Of a stretch of DNA of 64,000 bases, positions 51,745-59,857 are shown one piece after another. The position numbers were made by a program, and so were the translations under genes. Position 1 is the stretch's first letter; every line of letters begins with the position of its first letter. The stretch is from an uncultured bacterium. Its GTDB lineage: Bacteria; Verrucomicrobiota; Lentisphaeria; Victivallales; Victivallaceae. Where the stretch lies: positions 1 to 64,000 of the forward strand of contig URVC01000002.1 of the NCBI GenBank assembly GCA_900551245.1. Reading direction: 5' to 3'. The notes beneath the pieces are model-generated. The model saw only the letters and a list, made by a program, of their open reading frames with translations. It had not been told where the DNA came from and did not search any database.

Positions 51745-52047
51745 TCAGAGCTGTTCGTCGGTGGAGTCAAAATCGAATTCCGGCGCCTTCTCTTCGGCGT
51801 CGCGGCGTTCCCTCCACCGTTCCGGGCGGCGGTTTTTCAGCCAGAAGAGCAGGGCGCGCACATCGGGGACGACCTCTTTGGTCACACTGCGGCGGCGGGC
51901 GGTTTCCAGCACTTCGCCGCTGTTTTTATCGATCATCTCCTCGGTGTGGATCTCCTGCTGGCAGAAGCCGAGGGCGCGTTTGAGCAGGGCGCGTTCGATG
52001 GCGTCGAGCGGTTTTTCATCCGGATTGAGGAATTTTTTTTCTCCCAT
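51745..52047 (-). CDS. Terminase small subunit-like protein
   Basis: A 100-residue protein. The segment ALLKRALGFCQQEIHTEEMI, with RRSVTKEVVPDVRALLFWLK and NRRPERWRER after it, matches the C-terminal half of many phage small terminases (PPDTTAxxFWLKNRRP pattern). I chose the ATG at 52047 because AAAGGAG precedes it by 9-10 bases; the longer frame has no site. The expected N-terminal HTH is reduced. It lies alone between V-ATPase and an aminotransferase gene, far from the large terminase at 34-35.5 kb, with host-like GC. Confidence 0.68.
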   Translation of the reverse strand: MGEKKFLNPDEKPLDAIERALLKRALGFCQQEIHTEEMIDKNSGEVLETARRRSVTKEVVPDVRALLFWLKNRRPERWRERRDAEEKAPEFDFDSTDEQL

Positions 52048-52153
52048 GATGAATTCTCCTTTCAAGAGTGGCGGAATTGTCAACTTGCGCCGCACGGTTG
52101 TGCGGTTTCCGGTCGGCTCACGAACCGGATATTTAACATAAGGAAATGGTGCG

Positions 52154-53347
52154 ATGAAACTGATTACTGACGAGATGAAGGGGTTCCTGGCGAACTCTTC
52201 GATGATCCGCAAAATGTTCGAAGCCGGAATCGAACTCAAGAAGAAATACGGCGAGGAGAATGTCTACGATTTCAGCCTCGGCAATCCGGACCTTCCGCCG
52301 CCGCCGGAGGTGAAGCAGGCGCTGGAGGAGATTGCGGCGCGGGCGGACCAGCCGTTCGCGATCGGTTACATGCCGAATGCGGGGTATCCGGCGTTGCGGG
52401 AGAAGCTGGCGGCGCACATTTCGAAGGAGCAGAATGTCGCGGTTCCCGGCAGTCACGTTCTCTTCACCTGCGGCGCGGCGGGCGGCATCAACGTCTTCTT
52501 CCACGCGGTGCTCGAACGGGGCGACGAGGTGATCTGCCCGGCGCCCTACTTCGTGGAGTACGGCTTCTACGCGGGCAACCACGGCGGGAAACTCGTTCCG
52601 GTGCAGTCGAAGGAGTTCACCTTTGAACTGGACCTGGAGAAGCTCGAGCAGGCGTTCACGCCGCGGACCCGGGCGGTCATCCTCAACTCGCCGAACAACC
52701 CGACCGGCCGGATCTACACCCGTGCCGAACTCGAAGGTCTCGCTCAAATTATCCGGAAGAAGGAGCAGGAGTACAACCGCGTGATCTACGTGGTCTCCGA
52801 CGAGCCCTACCGTTTCCTGAATTTCGACGGTGCGGAACTGCCGTCGATGTTCGAACTCTTCGATCACTGCGTGATCATCGGCTCCTATTCGAAGAACCTT
52901 TCGCTCGCCGGAGAACGGCTGGGATACGTGGCGGTTTCTCCGAAGGTGGAGGGGGCGCAGGAGCTGCTCGGGGCGCTGATCCTCTGCAACCGGATTCTCG
53001 GTTTCGTCAACGCGCCGGCGCTGGCGCAGCAGATCCTCGACCGCTGCATGGAGTCGCAGGTGGATCTGGAGATCTACCGGAAGCGCCGGGAGGCGATGGC
53101 GAAGATTCTCCGCGACGCCGGCGTGGAGTTCACCATGCCGAGCGGAGCGTTCTACTTCTTCCCGAAATCCCCGGTGCCGGACGATCGGAAATTCGTCGAA
53201 GCGTTGCTCGAAGAGCGGGTCCTTGCGGTGCCCGGAAGCGGCTTCGGCACGCCGGGCTACGTCCGGATGGCCTTCTGCGTCAGCACGAAGGTGATCGAGG
53301 GCGCGGCGGAGAGCGTCAAGCGGGCGGTGCAGAAGCTCACCCGCTGA
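52154..53347 (+). CDS. Pyridoxal phosphate aminotransferase, class I/II
   Basis: A 397-residue aminotransferase. YDFSLGNPDLPPPPEVKQAL at the N-terminus, LFTCGAAGGINVFFHAVLER for the cofactor phosphate, ILNSPNNPTGRIYTRAEL, VVSDEPYRFL with the pyridine-nitrogen Asp, and GSYSKNLSLAGERLGY with the Schiff-base lysine are all present. The start begins the conserved fold. It is related to aspartate/alanine aminotransferases; the amino acid is not clear from sequence. It stands alone, before a sigma-54 activator. Confidence 0.92.
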   Translation: MKLITDEMKGFLANSSMIRKMFEAGIELKKKYGEENVYDFSLGNPDLPPPPEVKQALEEIAARADQPFAIGYMPNAGYPALREKLAAHISKEQNVAVPGSHVLFTCGAAGGINVFFHAVLERGDEVICPAPYFVEYGFYAGNHGGKLVPVQSKEFTFELDLEKLEQAFTPRTRAVILNSPNNPTGRIYTRAELEGLAQIIRKKEQEYNRVIYVVSDEPYRFLNFDGAELPSMFELFDHCVIIGSYSKNLSLAGERLGYVAVSPKVEGAQELLGALILCNRILGFVNAPALAQQILDRCMESQVDLEIYRKRREAMAKILRDAGVEFTMPSGAFYFFPKSPVPDDRKFVEALLEERVLAVPGSGFGTPGYVRMAFCVSTKVIEGAAESVKRAVQKLTR

Positions 53348-53373
53348 AATAACGGAAAAATTCCGACGGTATC

Positions 53374-53413
53374 GCGCCGCGTTTCGCCTCAAAACTCCGG
53401 CGAAACGCGGCGC
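53374..53413. terminator. 15-base perfect hairpin after the aminotransferase gene
   Basis: GCGCCGCGTTTCGCC (53374-53388) and its exact complement GGCGAAACGCGGCGC (53399-53413) with a 10-base loop, 27 bases after the stop. It lacks a T run on either side, so it may be a transcript-stabilising hairpin or a weak terminator. Confidence 0.5.
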
Positions 53414-53459
53414 AAAGCAAAGTGACGGATCAATCACGGAAAAAGAACGGCCCGGAACA

Positions 53460-54980
53460 ATGGAGCGGAACCGGAATCTGGAAATGGCGGTCCTGAACCG
53501 GATCAGCCACGCGGTGATGCGCGAGCGGAACGTCTCCGCACTGCTGCGTCAGGTGCTGGACATCCTCTGCCGGGAGATGGGACTGGTGCGGGGGACGGTG
53601 ACGCTTCTGCGGGGCCGCCAGCTGGTCATCGAGGCTTCGAACGGGCTCAGTCGGGAGGAGATGCGGCGCGGCCGCTACCGGCTGGGCGAGGGGGTCACCG
53701 GGCAGGTGGCTCTGACCGGCGAGGCCCGCATCATTCCGGATATTTCGCAGGAGCCGGAGTTCCTCTACCGGACGGGCGCGCGGGAACGCGATTCGCATGT
53801 GGCGTTCATCTGCGTGCCGGTGGTGCATCAGGGCAAGGTGATCGGCACGATGAGCATCGACCGGGAGGTGGTGGAAGGAGCCGATCTGGAACGGGATTAC
53901 CGGCTGCTCGAAATCGTCGCCAATCTGATGGCGGAGGCGGTCTCTCTGGACCTGGCCGAACACGAGGAGCGGTCGCGGCTGATCGCCGAAAACGCCCGGC
54001 TCAAGCGGGCGCTGGACCGGATTTCCGGACCGCCGGAGGTGATCGGCAGCTGCCGCGCGATGCGGATGGTTTATGCGATGATCGAACAGGTGGCGTCGAG
54101 CAGTGCGACGGTGTTGATCCGGGGCAGTTCCGGTACCGGCAAGGAGCTGGTCGCCCGCGCGCTCCAGCGCTCCGGGGATCGTTGCGACCGGCCGTTCATC
54201 GTGGTCAATTCGGCGGCTTTGCCGGAGAATCTGATCGAAAGCGAACTTTTCGGCCACGAAAAAGGGGCCTTCACCGGTGCGGTCCAGCGCCGGATCGGCC
54301 GGATTGAGGCGGCCGACGGCGGCACTCTGTTTCTCGACGAGATCGGCGATCTCGGCCCGGCGATGCAGGTGAAACTGCTCCGCTTTCTGCAGGAACGTAC
54401 CTTCCAGCGGGTCGGCAGCAACGAGGAGCACCGTTCCGATGTGCGGATCATCGCCGCGACCAGCCGCAATCTGGAGCGGTTGATGGAGGAGGGGCATTTC
54501 CGCGAGGACCTCTATTACCGGCTCAACGTCTTCCCGATCCATCTGCCGGACCTGGCGGAACGGAAGTCAGACATTCCCCTGCTTGCCGCACACTTTCTCG
54601 CAAAATACAGCCGCCTTCATCACCGGCAGGTGCGGCGCATTTCCACCGAGGCGATGAACCGGATGGTCGATTACCACTGGCCGGGCAATGTGCGTGAGCT
54701 GGAGAACTGCATCGAACGGGCGGTGCTGACCGCGGCGGGCGAGATCGTCGACGTCGGGGCTCTGCCTGCACCGATGCAGGGAGGGGAGGAGCGGGCGGAA
54801 ACGCCGCTTACCGGAGATTTTACCACGCAGGTGGAGGAGTTCGAGCGGCGGCTGATCCGGGAGGCGCTCCGGAAGAGCCGGGGCAACGTCGCCGCCGCCG
54901 CCCGGGAACTCGGATTGACCGTGCGGATTCTCCACTACACCATCCGCAAACTTGGCGTCGTGCCTCAGGAGTTCCGTTAA
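53460..54980 (+). CDS. Sigma-54-dependent activator, NifA-like
   Basis: A 506-residue regulator. Residues about 20-165 form a GAF sensor; the AAA domain has Walker A RGSSGTGKELVA, the sigma-54 contact loop EKGAFTGA and Walker B GTLFLDEIGD; the C-terminus holds a Fis-type helix-turn-helix (AAAARELGLTVRILHYTIRK). It is arranged like NifA but lacks the NifA interdomain cysteine motif and no nitrogenase gene is near, so its target is unknown. It drives transcription from -24/-12 promoters. Its stop overlaps the convergent next gene by 4 bases. Confidence 0.88.
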   Translation: MERNRNLEMAVLNRISHAVMRERNVSALLRQVLDILCREMGLVRGTVTLLRGRQLVIEASNGLSREEMRRGRYRLGEGVTGQVALTGEARIIPDISQEPEFLYRTGARERDSHVAFICVPVVHQGKVIGTMSIDREVVEGADLERDYRLLEIVANLMAEAVSLDLAEHEERSRLIAENARLKRALDRISGPPEVIGSCRAMRMVYAMIEQVASSSATVLIRGSSGTGKELVARALQRSGDRCDRPFIVVNSAALPENLIESELFGHEKGAFTGAVQRRIGRIEAADGGTLFLDEIGDLGPAMQVKLLRFLQERTFQRVGSNEEHRSDVRIIAATSRNLERLMEEGHFREDLYYRLNVFPIHLPDLAERKSDIPLLAAHFLAKYSRLHHRQVRRISTEAMNRMVDYHWPGNVRELENCIERAVLTAAGEIVDVGALPAPMQGGEERAETPLTGDFTTQVEEFERRLIREALRKSRGNVAAAARELGLTVRILHYTIRKLGVVPQEFR

Positions 54981-55600
54981 AGAAGGCGCGCGGCGAGTTC
55001 GAGGCAGAAGCCGACGATCAGCGGGATGGAGAAGTTGTCATCCAGATGGAGCTGTTTTTCGAAGAGTTCCGCCGCGGCGGCCGGAAGTACCGCGAAAAAT
55101 CCGGTGATGTAAAGTGTCGGTGCGGCGCCGCAGGCGGTGAGGAGAATGGCCAGCGCGATCCACGAAGCGACGATGAAGGCGACAACCCCCTCGACGCTCT
55201 TGTTGTTGGGGGCGCGGTGGCGGCCGAAACGGCGCCCGATCAGGGCGGCGGCGGTGTCGCCGATGAGCATGACGGTCATCGCCGCGGCGGCCGGAACTCT
55301 GCCGAAGAGCAGCGAGACGAGAAAGGCGGCGGCGAGCACGTAGGGGCTGCCGGAGACGATCCACTGGCCGTGGCGCGGCTCGTCGCGGAGCATCTTGCCG
55401 AAGATGGCTCCGTAGAGCGGCCGGATGACCGGCACGTTGCAGGCGTAGGCGTGTTCGCAGAGCAGATTGAGCACCAGCATCACGGCGTAGAGGATGGCCG
55501 CGCTCCAGCGGCCGGGCAGAAAGAGGATGACCAGGACCATCCAGAGAGAGGAGAGGTGGACGAGTTTGCGTTTGCACTCTTCGCGGTAGCTGATCTGCAT
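54977..55600 (-). CDS. Diacylglycerol/polyprenol kinase-family membrane protein
   Basis: A 207-residue integral membrane protein with about 6 spans. The start YREECKRKLVHLSSLWMVLV and the motif GDTAAALIGRRFGRHRAPNN with KSVEG resemble CTP-dependent polyprenol/dolichol kinases and related phosphatidate cytidylyltransferases. Family members phosphorylate lipid alcohols such as phytol, dolichol or diacylglycerol. It is probably involved in lipid recycling. Convergent to the NifA-like gene. Confidence 0.78.
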   Translation of the reverse strand: MQISYREECKRKLVHLSSLWMVLVILFLPGRWSAAILYAVMLVLNLLCEHAYACNVPVIRPLYGAIFGKMLRDEPRHGQWIVSGSPYVLAAAFLVSLLFGRVPAAAAMTVMLIGDTAAALIGRRFGRHRAPNNKSVEGVVAFIVASWIALAILLTACGAAPTLYITGFFAVLPAAAAELFEKQLHLDDNFSIPLIVGFCLELAARLL

Positions 55601-55683
55601 GAGCGGTTTCCCTTCGTGTGTTGTTGATTTCTGAAATATAGCGCGGCCGGGCCGGAACTTCCAGCGGAAAAACGGAATCGGAC

Positions 55684-55712
55684 TTGAAAAAAAGCGGTTT
55701 CAGAAGTATTTT
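55684..55712 (+). promoter_or_regulatory. Promoter of the leader and synthase gene
   Basis: TTGAAA (55684-55689), 17 bases, TATTTT (55707-55712); the context GACTTGAAAAAAAGCGG repeats that before ilvB and V-ATPase. Transcription would start near 55719, giving a leader of about 300 bases. Confidence 0.65.
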
Positions 55713-55747
55713 AATAAATGTTATCAATTGAATGGAGTACAGTGATT

Positions 55748-55873
55748 ATGCGTGCGGCGCGTCCCATCCCGAAAAAACATGTGCTGATGATCGTAATCGG
55801 CATTCGTCAGGGTCATGCCGGCGCTTGCGCCGGGATGGCCCGTAATCCCCATCCCGGGAGTGACCGGCGGTGA
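55748..55873 (+). CDS. Putative attenuator leader peptide
   Basis: A 41-residue ORF with GGAG 10 bases upstream. Residues 12-19 read V-L-M-I-V-I-G-I, a run of branched-chain codons typical of leu/ilv leader peptides. The stop codon lies within the first of two terminator hairpins. A strong 8-base stem CGGGATGG/CCATCCCG (55838-55863) and a CCGGCG/CGCCGG stem (55829-55844) offer competing folds. The gene downstream belongs to the isopropylmalate synthase family, fitting control by Leu/Ile/Val-tRNA charging. Confidence 0.6.
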   Translation: MRAARPIPKKHVLMIVIGIRQGHAGACAGMARNPHPGSDRR

Positions 55874-55891
55874 ACGACAACACCGCTTTTT
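55867..55891 (+). terminator. Attenuator terminator 1
   Basis: GCGGTG-aacgacaa-CACCGC stem followed by TTTTT, overlapping the leader stop codon at 55871-55873. Ribosome position on the leader would decide whether it forms. Confidence 0.6.
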
Positions 55892-55899
55892 CGATAAAA

Positions 55900-55943
55900 G
55901 CCATGCGGCCTCCCGGTGAACCGGCGTGTCGCATGGCGTTTTT
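55900..55943 (+). terminator. Attenuator terminator 2
   Basis: GCCATGCG (55900-55907) and CGCATGGC (55930-55937) form a perfect 8-base stem, followed by GTTTTT; the loop contains a small CCGG/CCGG helix. It lies 79 bases before the synthase start codon. Confidence 0.65.
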
Positions 55944-56021
55944 GTATCAAACCGGATCGGCGCAGAGGAGAGTGGAGAGTTCCGCAGACGCAGCCGTCCG
56001 TCAGATGAGGAATAACGAAAA

Positions 56022-57557
56022 ATGATGAAATCGAAGAGGCTTGAGCAGTTCGTCGAGGTGATGGATACGACACTGCGCGACGGAGAGCAGACTCCCGGGG
56101 TTTCGTTTACTCCGGCGGAGAAGCTGGAGATCGCCCGGCTGCTGATCAACCGGGTCAAAGTGGACCGGCTCGAGATCGGTTCGGCGCGCGTCTCCGAAGG
56201 GGAGCGCGAGGCGGTCGGCACGATCCTGCGCTGGGCGGAGCATCACGGCTGTCTGGAGGCGATGGAGATCCTCGGCTTCGTGGACGGCGGCCGTTCGGTC
56301 GAGTGGATTCTCAGCACCGGCGGGCGGGTGATCAACCTGCTGGCCAAGGGGTCGGAGGAGCACTGCCGGGTGCAGCTGCGCAAGACGCCGGCCCGCCACT
56401 TCGACGAGGTCGCCGCCGAGATCGAGGGCGCTCACAACCGGGGGCTGCTGGTCAATCTCTATCTGGAGGACTGGTCCAACGGCATGCGCAACAGCTTCGC
56501 CTACGTCTACGAATTTCTGAACCGGCTGCAGGGGCTGCCGGTCGAACGAATCATGCTGCCGGACACCCTCGGCATCCTCGACCCGGAGGAGACGGCGACC
56601 TACTTTGAATGGATCTACCGGGCGTTTCCGCACCTGCGGCTGGACTTCCACGGCCACAACGACTACGGTGTGGTGACGGCGAACAGTCTGGCGGCGGTCC
56701 GCGCCGGAGTGAATGGAATCCACACCACGATCAACGGACTTGGCGAACGCACCGGGAACCAGCCGCTGGCGCAGCTGGCGGTCACGGTTCACGACATGAC
56801 TTCGCGCCGGACCCGGATTGTGGAGAAGGAGCTGCAGCACGCGTCGGAGATCGTCCAGAACATCTCCGGCAAGCGGTGTGCGTGGAACATGCCGGTAGTC
56901 GGGGCGGATGTCTTCACCCAGACCTGCGGCGTCCATGCCGACGGCGACAAGAAGGGGAACCTCTACGCCAACCGGCTGCTGCCGGAGCGGTTCGGGCGCC
57001 ACCGCAACTATGCGCTGGGCAAGCTCAGCGGCAAGGCGTCGCTCGAACAGAATCTGGAGGCGCTCGGGCTGGAACTTTCGCCCGAGGTGCGGCAGAAGGT
57101 GCTGGCGGAGGTGATCCGCCTCGGGGACCGCAAGAAGAACGTCTCTCCGAGCGATCTGCCGTTCATCATCGCCGGCGTGCTGAGCACTCCGGTGAAGTCG
57201 CGCATCCGGATCACCGATTTCGAGGTGACCACCCGGATCAACACGACGCCGAAGGCGCGGGTGGTGCTCGAAATGGATGGGGAGATGATCGAATCGACCG
57301 CGTCGGGCGACGGCGGTTACGACGCCTTCGTCAAGGCGCTGCGCAAATCGTTGAAGAGGTTCGGCCTTTCGATGCCGCGGCTGCTCGACTACGAGGAGCG
57401 CATCCCGCCGGGGGGCAAGACCGACGCGCTGGTTGAGACGACAATCCGCTGGGCGACGCCGGGGCGTGCTCTGGTGACCACCGGAATCGACTCCGACCAG
57501 CTGGTGTCGGCGGTTCTCGCGACGGAGAAGATGCTCAATCTGATCCTGCCGGAGTGA
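56022..57557 (+). CDS. 2-isopropylmalate/citramalate synthase-family enzyme
   Basis: A 511-residue HMGL-family synthase. The barrel starts EVMDTTLRDGEQTPGVSFTP (metal-binding Asp and catalytic Arg); LDFHGHNDYGVVTANSLAAV carries the metal His pair and INGLGERTGNQPLAQL follows. The C-terminal LeuA allosteric domain (about 385-505) is present. It condenses acetyl-CoA with a 2-oxoacid at the start of leucine or, in citramalate synthases, isoleucine synthesis. The attenuator upstream supports a branched-chain role. Which 2-oxoacid is used cannot be read reliably. Confidence 0.88.
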   Translation: MMKSKRLEQFVEVMDTTLRDGEQTPGVSFTPAEKLEIARLLINRVKVDRLEIGSARVSEGEREAVGTILRWAEHHGCLEAMEILGFVDGGRSVEWILSTGGRVINLLAKGSEEHCRVQLRKTPARHFDEVAAEIEGAHNRGLLVNLYLEDWSNGMRNSFAYVYEFLNRLQGLPVERIMLPDTLGILDPEETATYFEWIYRAFPHLRLDFHGHNDYGVVTANSLAAVRAGVNGIHTTINGLGERTGNQPLAQLAVTVHDMTSRRTRIVEKELQHASEIVQNISGKRCAWNMPVVGADVFTQTCGVHADGDKKGNLYANRLLPERFGRHRNYALGKLSGKASLEQNLEALGLELSPEVRQKVLAEVIRLGDRKKNVSPSDLPFIIAGVLSTPVKSRIRITDFEVTTRINTTPKARVVLEMDGEMIESTASGDGGYDAFVKALRKSLKRFGLSMPRLLDYEERIPPGGKTDALVETTIRWATPGRALVTTGIDSDQLVSAVLATEKMLNLILPE

Positions 57558-58794
57558 CCGGCTTTTCCGGCAGAAATTTTTCCCCGCGGTGTTCCGCCAG
57601 ACGCAGGCCGTGCAGAAGCTGGACCGGCCCGGAGGCGGAACAGCGCGAAAAATCCACCCGGTCGAGCACCCGGGCAACCCGGGTGCGTTCGTCGTCGCCG
57701 AGGGCGGCGGCACTGTCGGAGTAGAGGGCGATCAGACAGTTCCCGAGACCGCGCAGCAGTGCATTCGGGCGCGCGTAGACCGGGTCGAGGCAGGGGTTCA
57801 AATAGGTTTTGCCGCCGAAGATTGCCGAACGGCCGTCGTCGGAAAACGTCTGAGGCGTCAGTTTCATCGGCAGTTTCCGCCAGTTGCCGTACTGTGCGCA
57901 CCAGTCGCCGGTGAATGTTTCCGCCCCGGTGAGAATCCGGCCGAATTCCCGTTGCGCCATTTCTGCAACACGTGCCATTGCGCCGCGGACAGCCGGTTCC
58001 AGCTCCGGGAAGAATCCCGCGTCGCGGAAGAACGCCAGCGAAAGCTGCAACTGTGCCAGCGGAATATCCCAGCACTCCTTTTCATCGGCGTGCCGGGTGA
58101 TTTCCACTCCCTCTTCCGCGTAGCGCCCAGCCAGAGAGAGCCAGTGCGGTTCCCCGGTCGCATCGAAGGCGGCAGCGTAGATCATCGGCAGCCGCAGTGC
58201 CTCGTGAGCGGCGCTTTCCCACATCTTCGACACCAGGGCGCGGCCGCCGTCGAGCCGGCCGAGATCATAGTCGTTTTCCGGCGTCACACGGGTTTCGCAG
58301 AACTCCGCGATGCTCCGCAGAATGTTGCGCGCCTGCTCCCGATTGGCCGCCGGAGCGTTTCGAAAGACGCGCCAATATCGCCAGACGCCATAGACCGCCA
58401 GCGAAAACTGATCGCGGGAGGAGTTGCTGTAACAGCTCCTCCCGTCGTACGGCGAGAGGCTGCGGGCGACAAAACCCGGTCTGCCGTGGACCGTCGTACA
58501 GCGGAAGATTCCGTCGAGAATCCGGCCGGCGAACACTTCGTCGGTTTCCCCCGATTCCCGCTCCAGCGCCAGGGTATCAAGCACGGAGCCGGCGTTGAGC
58601 ATGCAGTCCTCCATCCCGGTGCTCCAGCCGCAGGGGTTGGGGAAGTCGATGGCGATCTCCTCCGGGGTCGGAAGGAACGCAAACCGTTGTGCCGGATCCG
58701 GGCTGGTGCGGCAGTCGTAGATGAGATTGGTTTCCGGTGAGAAGAGATTGTTCCGGATGTGGTGCCAGAGGGCATTTATTTTGTTTTGTTCCAT
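57535..58794 (-). CDS. Uncharacterised protein, probable six-hairpin carbohydrate enzyme
   Basis: A 419-residue protein. Repeated helices with WSTGMEDCMLNAGSVLDTLA, FVARSLSPYDGRSCYSNSSR, and aromatic-rich turns resemble the (alpha/alpha)6 barrels of unsaturated-glycoside or similar hydrolases, but I cannot place the family. No signal peptide. It is divergent from an AraC regulator with overlapping promoters, so it is probably induced by a sugar. Its 3' end overlaps the synthase gene by 23 bases in convergent orientation. Confidence 0.6.
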   Translation of the reverse strand: MEQNKINALWHHIRNNLFSPETNLIYDCRTSPDPAQRFAFLPTPEEIAIDFPNPCGWSTGMEDCMLNAGSVLDTLALERESGETDEVFAGRILDGIFRCTTVHGRPGFVARSLSPYDGRSCYSNSSRDQFSLAVYGVWRYWRVFRNAPAANREQARNILRSIAEFCETRVTPENDYDLGRLDGGRALVSKMWESAAHEALRLPMIYAAAFDATGEPHWLSLAGRYAEEGVEITRHADEKECWDIPLAQLQLSLAFFRDAGFFPELEPAVRGAMARVAEMAQREFGRILTGAETFTGDWCAQYGNWRKLPMKLTPQTFSDDGRSAIFGGKTYLNPCLDPVYARPNALLRGLGNCLIALYSDSAAALGDDERTRVARVLDRVDFSRCSASGPVQLLHGLRLAEHRGEKFLPEKPVTPAGSD

Positions 58795-58828
58795 TTTATC
58801 TTCTTTTTTTTGAATTTATTTTTCTTTA

Positions 58829-58857
58829 ATTATACCGGAAAACAGGTTGAAAATCAA
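58829..58857 (-). promoter_or_regulatory. Promoter of the six-hairpin-like gene
   Basis: On the minus strand TTGATT (58857-58852), 17 bases, TATAAT (58834-58829), 34 bases before the ATG. Its -35 overlaps the divergent AraC-gene promoter. Confidence 0.6.
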
Positions 58858-58875
58858 TGGAATTTCTTTTATATT
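58847..58875 (+). promoter_or_regulatory. Promoter of the AraC-type gene
   Basis: TTGAAA (58847-58852), 17 bases, TATATT (58870-58875). The ATG at 58847 that would lengthen the gene lies next to the -35, so the real start is downstream. Confidence 0.6.
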
Positions 58876-58915
58876 TTCATTGAAAAAGTTCTCCATATAT
58901 TTGGAAAAATACCAT

Positions 58916-59833
58916 ATGAAAATCCTGTCTGATACCGGATGCTTCGATCGTGGGCGGCGGCTGCAGCCGCAGGTCGCCGGCCAAATGACCCACTGGCATA
59001 TTCAGCGTAGAAGTTTTTTCCGTGCTCTGCCGTTCCTGGTCGACGACGCGGAGCAGCAGATGTTCTATTGCGAAGGGTGTTACGAGGTGAAGCTTCTGGC
59101 CGGAGCGCACTACCGGCGCTGGCGTGTTCCGACCCTTTCGGTGGAATATGTCCGCGAAGGAACGCTGCTGGTCCGTCAGCGGGGCGTCGGGAGAATTATG
59201 GAAGCCGGAGAGATCTTCCTGATGCAGCCGGAGATCGACAGCGAATTTCTGGTGGCTCCGAGGCAGAGCTGTCACAAGTTCTCGATCACCGTGAAAGGCA
59301 AATTGTTGAAAGGGTTTCTGCGGGAAAGCGGTCTCGACGCGATCGATGTGCTTCTCGATGCGAATCGCCGCCGTTTCGAGCGGCTGTTTCACCGCTTTGA
59401 AGAGATTTCCGCCGGAACCGGGCGGGACAATACCCTGCAGAATACTCTCGCCTGCGTCGAATTGCTCGAATTTCTGCGCCGTCCCGGACCGGTGCAGGAG
59501 ATCCCGCCCCGGCTTCAGGAGCTGCGGGACTATCTGGCGGACCATCTGGAGCAGCCGCTTTCTCTGGAACAGCTGACGCGGCATCTCGGCTGCTCCCGGA
59601 CACACCTTCACCGGCTCTGTTTGCGTTGTTTCGGCATGCCGCCGTACCAGATGCTCGTCCGGATGCGGATGCACCGTGCCGCGGGACTGCTGTTGAAACA
59701 TCCGGAGCTCTCCATCAAGGAGATCACCGAACAGGTGGGGTATGCGAATGCCCTCAACTTCTCCACCGAGTTTCGGAAACATTTTCACCTTTCGCCACGG
59801 GAATACCGGCGGCGAAATGGACTTCTGGAGTGA
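58916..59833 (+). CDS. AraC-family transcriptional regulator
   Basis: I chose the ATG at 58916; an earlier ATG lies in the promoter. The 305-residue protein has an N-terminal cupin-like sensing domain (YEVKLLAGAHYRRWRVPTLS, GRIMEAGEIFLMQPEID) and a C-terminal AraC double helix-turn-helix (PLSLEQLTRHLGCSRTHLHR; LSIKEITEQVGYANALNFST; FHLSPREYRRRNG). It probably controls the divergent six-hairpin-like gene through the shared intergenic region. Confidence 0.92.
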   Translation: MKILSDTGCFDRGRRLQPQVAGQMTHWHIQRRSFFRALPFLVDDAEQQMFYCEGCYEVKLLAGAHYRRWRVPTLSVEYVREGTLLVRQRGVGRIMEAGEIFLMQPEIDSEFLVAPRQSCHKFSITVKGKLLKGFLRESGLDAIDVLLDANRRRFERLFHRFEEISAGTGRDNTLQNTLACVELLEFLRRPGPVQEIPPRLQELRDYLADHLEQPLSLEQLTRHLGCSRTHLHRLCLRCFGMPPYQMLVRMRMHRAAGLLLKHPELSIKEITEQVGYANALNFSTEFRKHFHLSPREYRRRNGLLE

Positions 59834-59857
59834 AGAGGAACGCGGCGGCCCCGCCGG

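Noticed and set aside
55724..56221. 165-codon minus-strand ORF over the leader
   Set aside because: Serine-rich shadow; it conflicts with the promoter, leader peptide and terminators on the plus strand.
56001..57713. 570-codon minus-strand ORF
   Set aside because: Antisense shadow of the synthase gene with no recognisable motif.
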